Assembly: GCA_030426665.1 (NCBI GenBank)
Contig: JAUHYD010000007.1
Span: 62,001 to 126,000, forward strand
Reading direction: 5' to 3'
DNA: 64,000 nucleotides
Source: Bacteroidia bacterium
GTDB taxonomy: Bacteria; Bacteroidota; Bacteroidia; Chitinophagales; Chitinophagaceae
The position numbers and the translations under genes are program-made. Shown here piece by piece: positions 63,654 to 64,000 of this stretch; the first letter of the stretch is position 1, and every line of letters begins with the position of its first letter. The notes beneath the pieces are model-generated. The model did not search any database, had not been told where the DNA came from, and was given only the letters and a program-made list of their open reading frames with translations.

Positions 63654-64000
63654 ATGGTTTCGTATTGGGTAAAAACACCGCAGTGGCTCCACCGCATGTC
63701 GCCGGCCGGTGTGATATGGGAAATGCCACCCGATGAAGATAATTCCGTGTACCTCACTTTTGATGATGGTCCCCACCCTGAAATCACCCGCTATGTGCTA
63801 GACGAATTAGCAAAGTACGATGCAAAAGCTACCTTCTTTTGCGTCGGAAACAACGTTGCAAAACACGCCGAAACATTTAAAGCCGTTAAAGCGGCTGGTC
63901 ATGCAATTGGCAATCATACTTACAACCACCTCAATGGATGGAAAACGGCAAATACGCATTACCTCAAAAACATAGCGCAAGCAGCCCGACATATTAACAG
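63654..64000 (+). CDS. NodB-type polysaccharide deacetylase, 3' end outside the window
   Basis: The frame starts at the ATG at 63654 (MVSYWVKTPQ) and stays open to base 64000, giving 115 complete codons; the rest is not in the window. The first catalytic motif TFDDGPHPE is at residues 35-43, with Asp37 and Asp38 as base and metal ligand. The second motif, NHTYNH, has His88 and His92 at residues 87-92. These are motifs 1 and 2 of carbohydrate esterase family 4, which removes N-acetyl (or O-acetyl) groups from chitin, peptidoglycan or similar polymers. No signal peptide is visible in the chosen start, as in many short Bacteroidota NodB-type proteins. It is divergent from the gene at 62946. Confidence 0.9.
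   Translation, partial: MVSYWVKTPQWLHRMSPAGVIWEMPPDEDNSVYLTFDDGPHPEITRYVLDELAKYDAKATFFCVGNNVAKHAETFKAVKAAGHAIGNHTYNHLNGWKTANTHYLKNIAQAARHIN

Noticed and set aside
1-64000. CRISPR arrays, rRNA genes, intact insertion sequences or prophage genes
   Set aside because: I looked for regularly spaced repeats, rRNA-like sequence, transposase or phage structural proteins and saw none.

Overview
The window is chromosomal DNA from a member of the Bacteroidota, most likely a Chitinophagales/Chitinophagaceae-type bacterium. The evidence is: proteins with C-terminal type IX secretion (T9SS) sorting domains (18051-19232 and 27013-29334); many signal-peptide proteins with short N-termini cleaved near a Gln; families largely confined to this phylum (DUF4835, DUF4296, DUF5723, the alternative GlmU-like enzyme); weak or absent Shine-Dalgarno sites; and several promoters of the phylum-specific TTG / TAnnTTTG type. 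No rRNA operon, intact insertion sequence, prophage or CRISPR array is visible. Two tRNA genes are present: Gln(CTG) and Leu(GAG).

Layout. 1-2065: an AT-rich KAP-type P-loop NTPase, cut by the left edge, then a gene-poor strip with a possible integrase remnant beside tRNA-Gln; this looks like the margin of an accessory island. 2247-11087: an M1 metallopeptidase with a long C-terminal extension, a 1-Cys peroxiredoxin, a tandem pair of an unknown secreted protein whose first copy is a decayed pseudogene, two tandem paralogous outer-membrane proteins, and class I fructose-bisphosphate aldolase. 11205-19232: two two-component systems (LytS/LytTR and TPR-kinase/NarL type) around an APC transporter and a DinB-family protein, ending in a T9SS cargo protein preceded by a perfect 18-bp palindrome. 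19452-29334: tRNA-Leu, a membrane-anchored lytic transglycosylase, a penicillin-acylase-family Ntn hydrolase, a SurA-type chaperone/PPIase, a polytopic membrane protein and a secreted reprolysin-like metalloprotease.

29585-45321: a TetR regulator with an FAD-dependent geranylgeranyl-reductase-family enzyme, a beta-propeller/amidohydrolase fusion, a lipoprotein-DUF5723 pair, a GlmU-like nucleotidyltransferase/acetyltransferase, ribosomal protein L31 type B, a TlpA-like thioredoxin, and hisS with a low-molecular-weight phosphatase. 45471-54393: a lone ABC ATPase, a LuxE-like acyl-protein synthetase, a cytoplasmic trypsin-fold protein, coaBC with DUF4835 (PorD-like) and DUF4296, an OsmC-family protein and lipoyl synthase. 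54567-64000: a small Cys/His-rich secreted protein, a second M1 peptidase, an ABC-2 permease/M1 peptidase fusion with its ATPase, and the start of a NodB-type polysaccharide deacetylase.

The dominant theme is the cell envelope: outer-membrane biogenesis (SurA, T9SS accessory proteins, lipoproteins), peptidoglycan turnover, three M1-type peptidases and secreted proteases. These sit among ordinary housekeeping genes (fbaB, hisS, rpmE2, coaBC, lipA). The most unusual items are the KAP NTPase next to the tRNA, the decaying tandem gene copy, the Cys/His-rich protein, the trypsin-fold protein without a signal peptide, the palindrome behind the NarL-type regulator, and promoter boxes placed so close to start codons that leaderless mRNAs are predicted.
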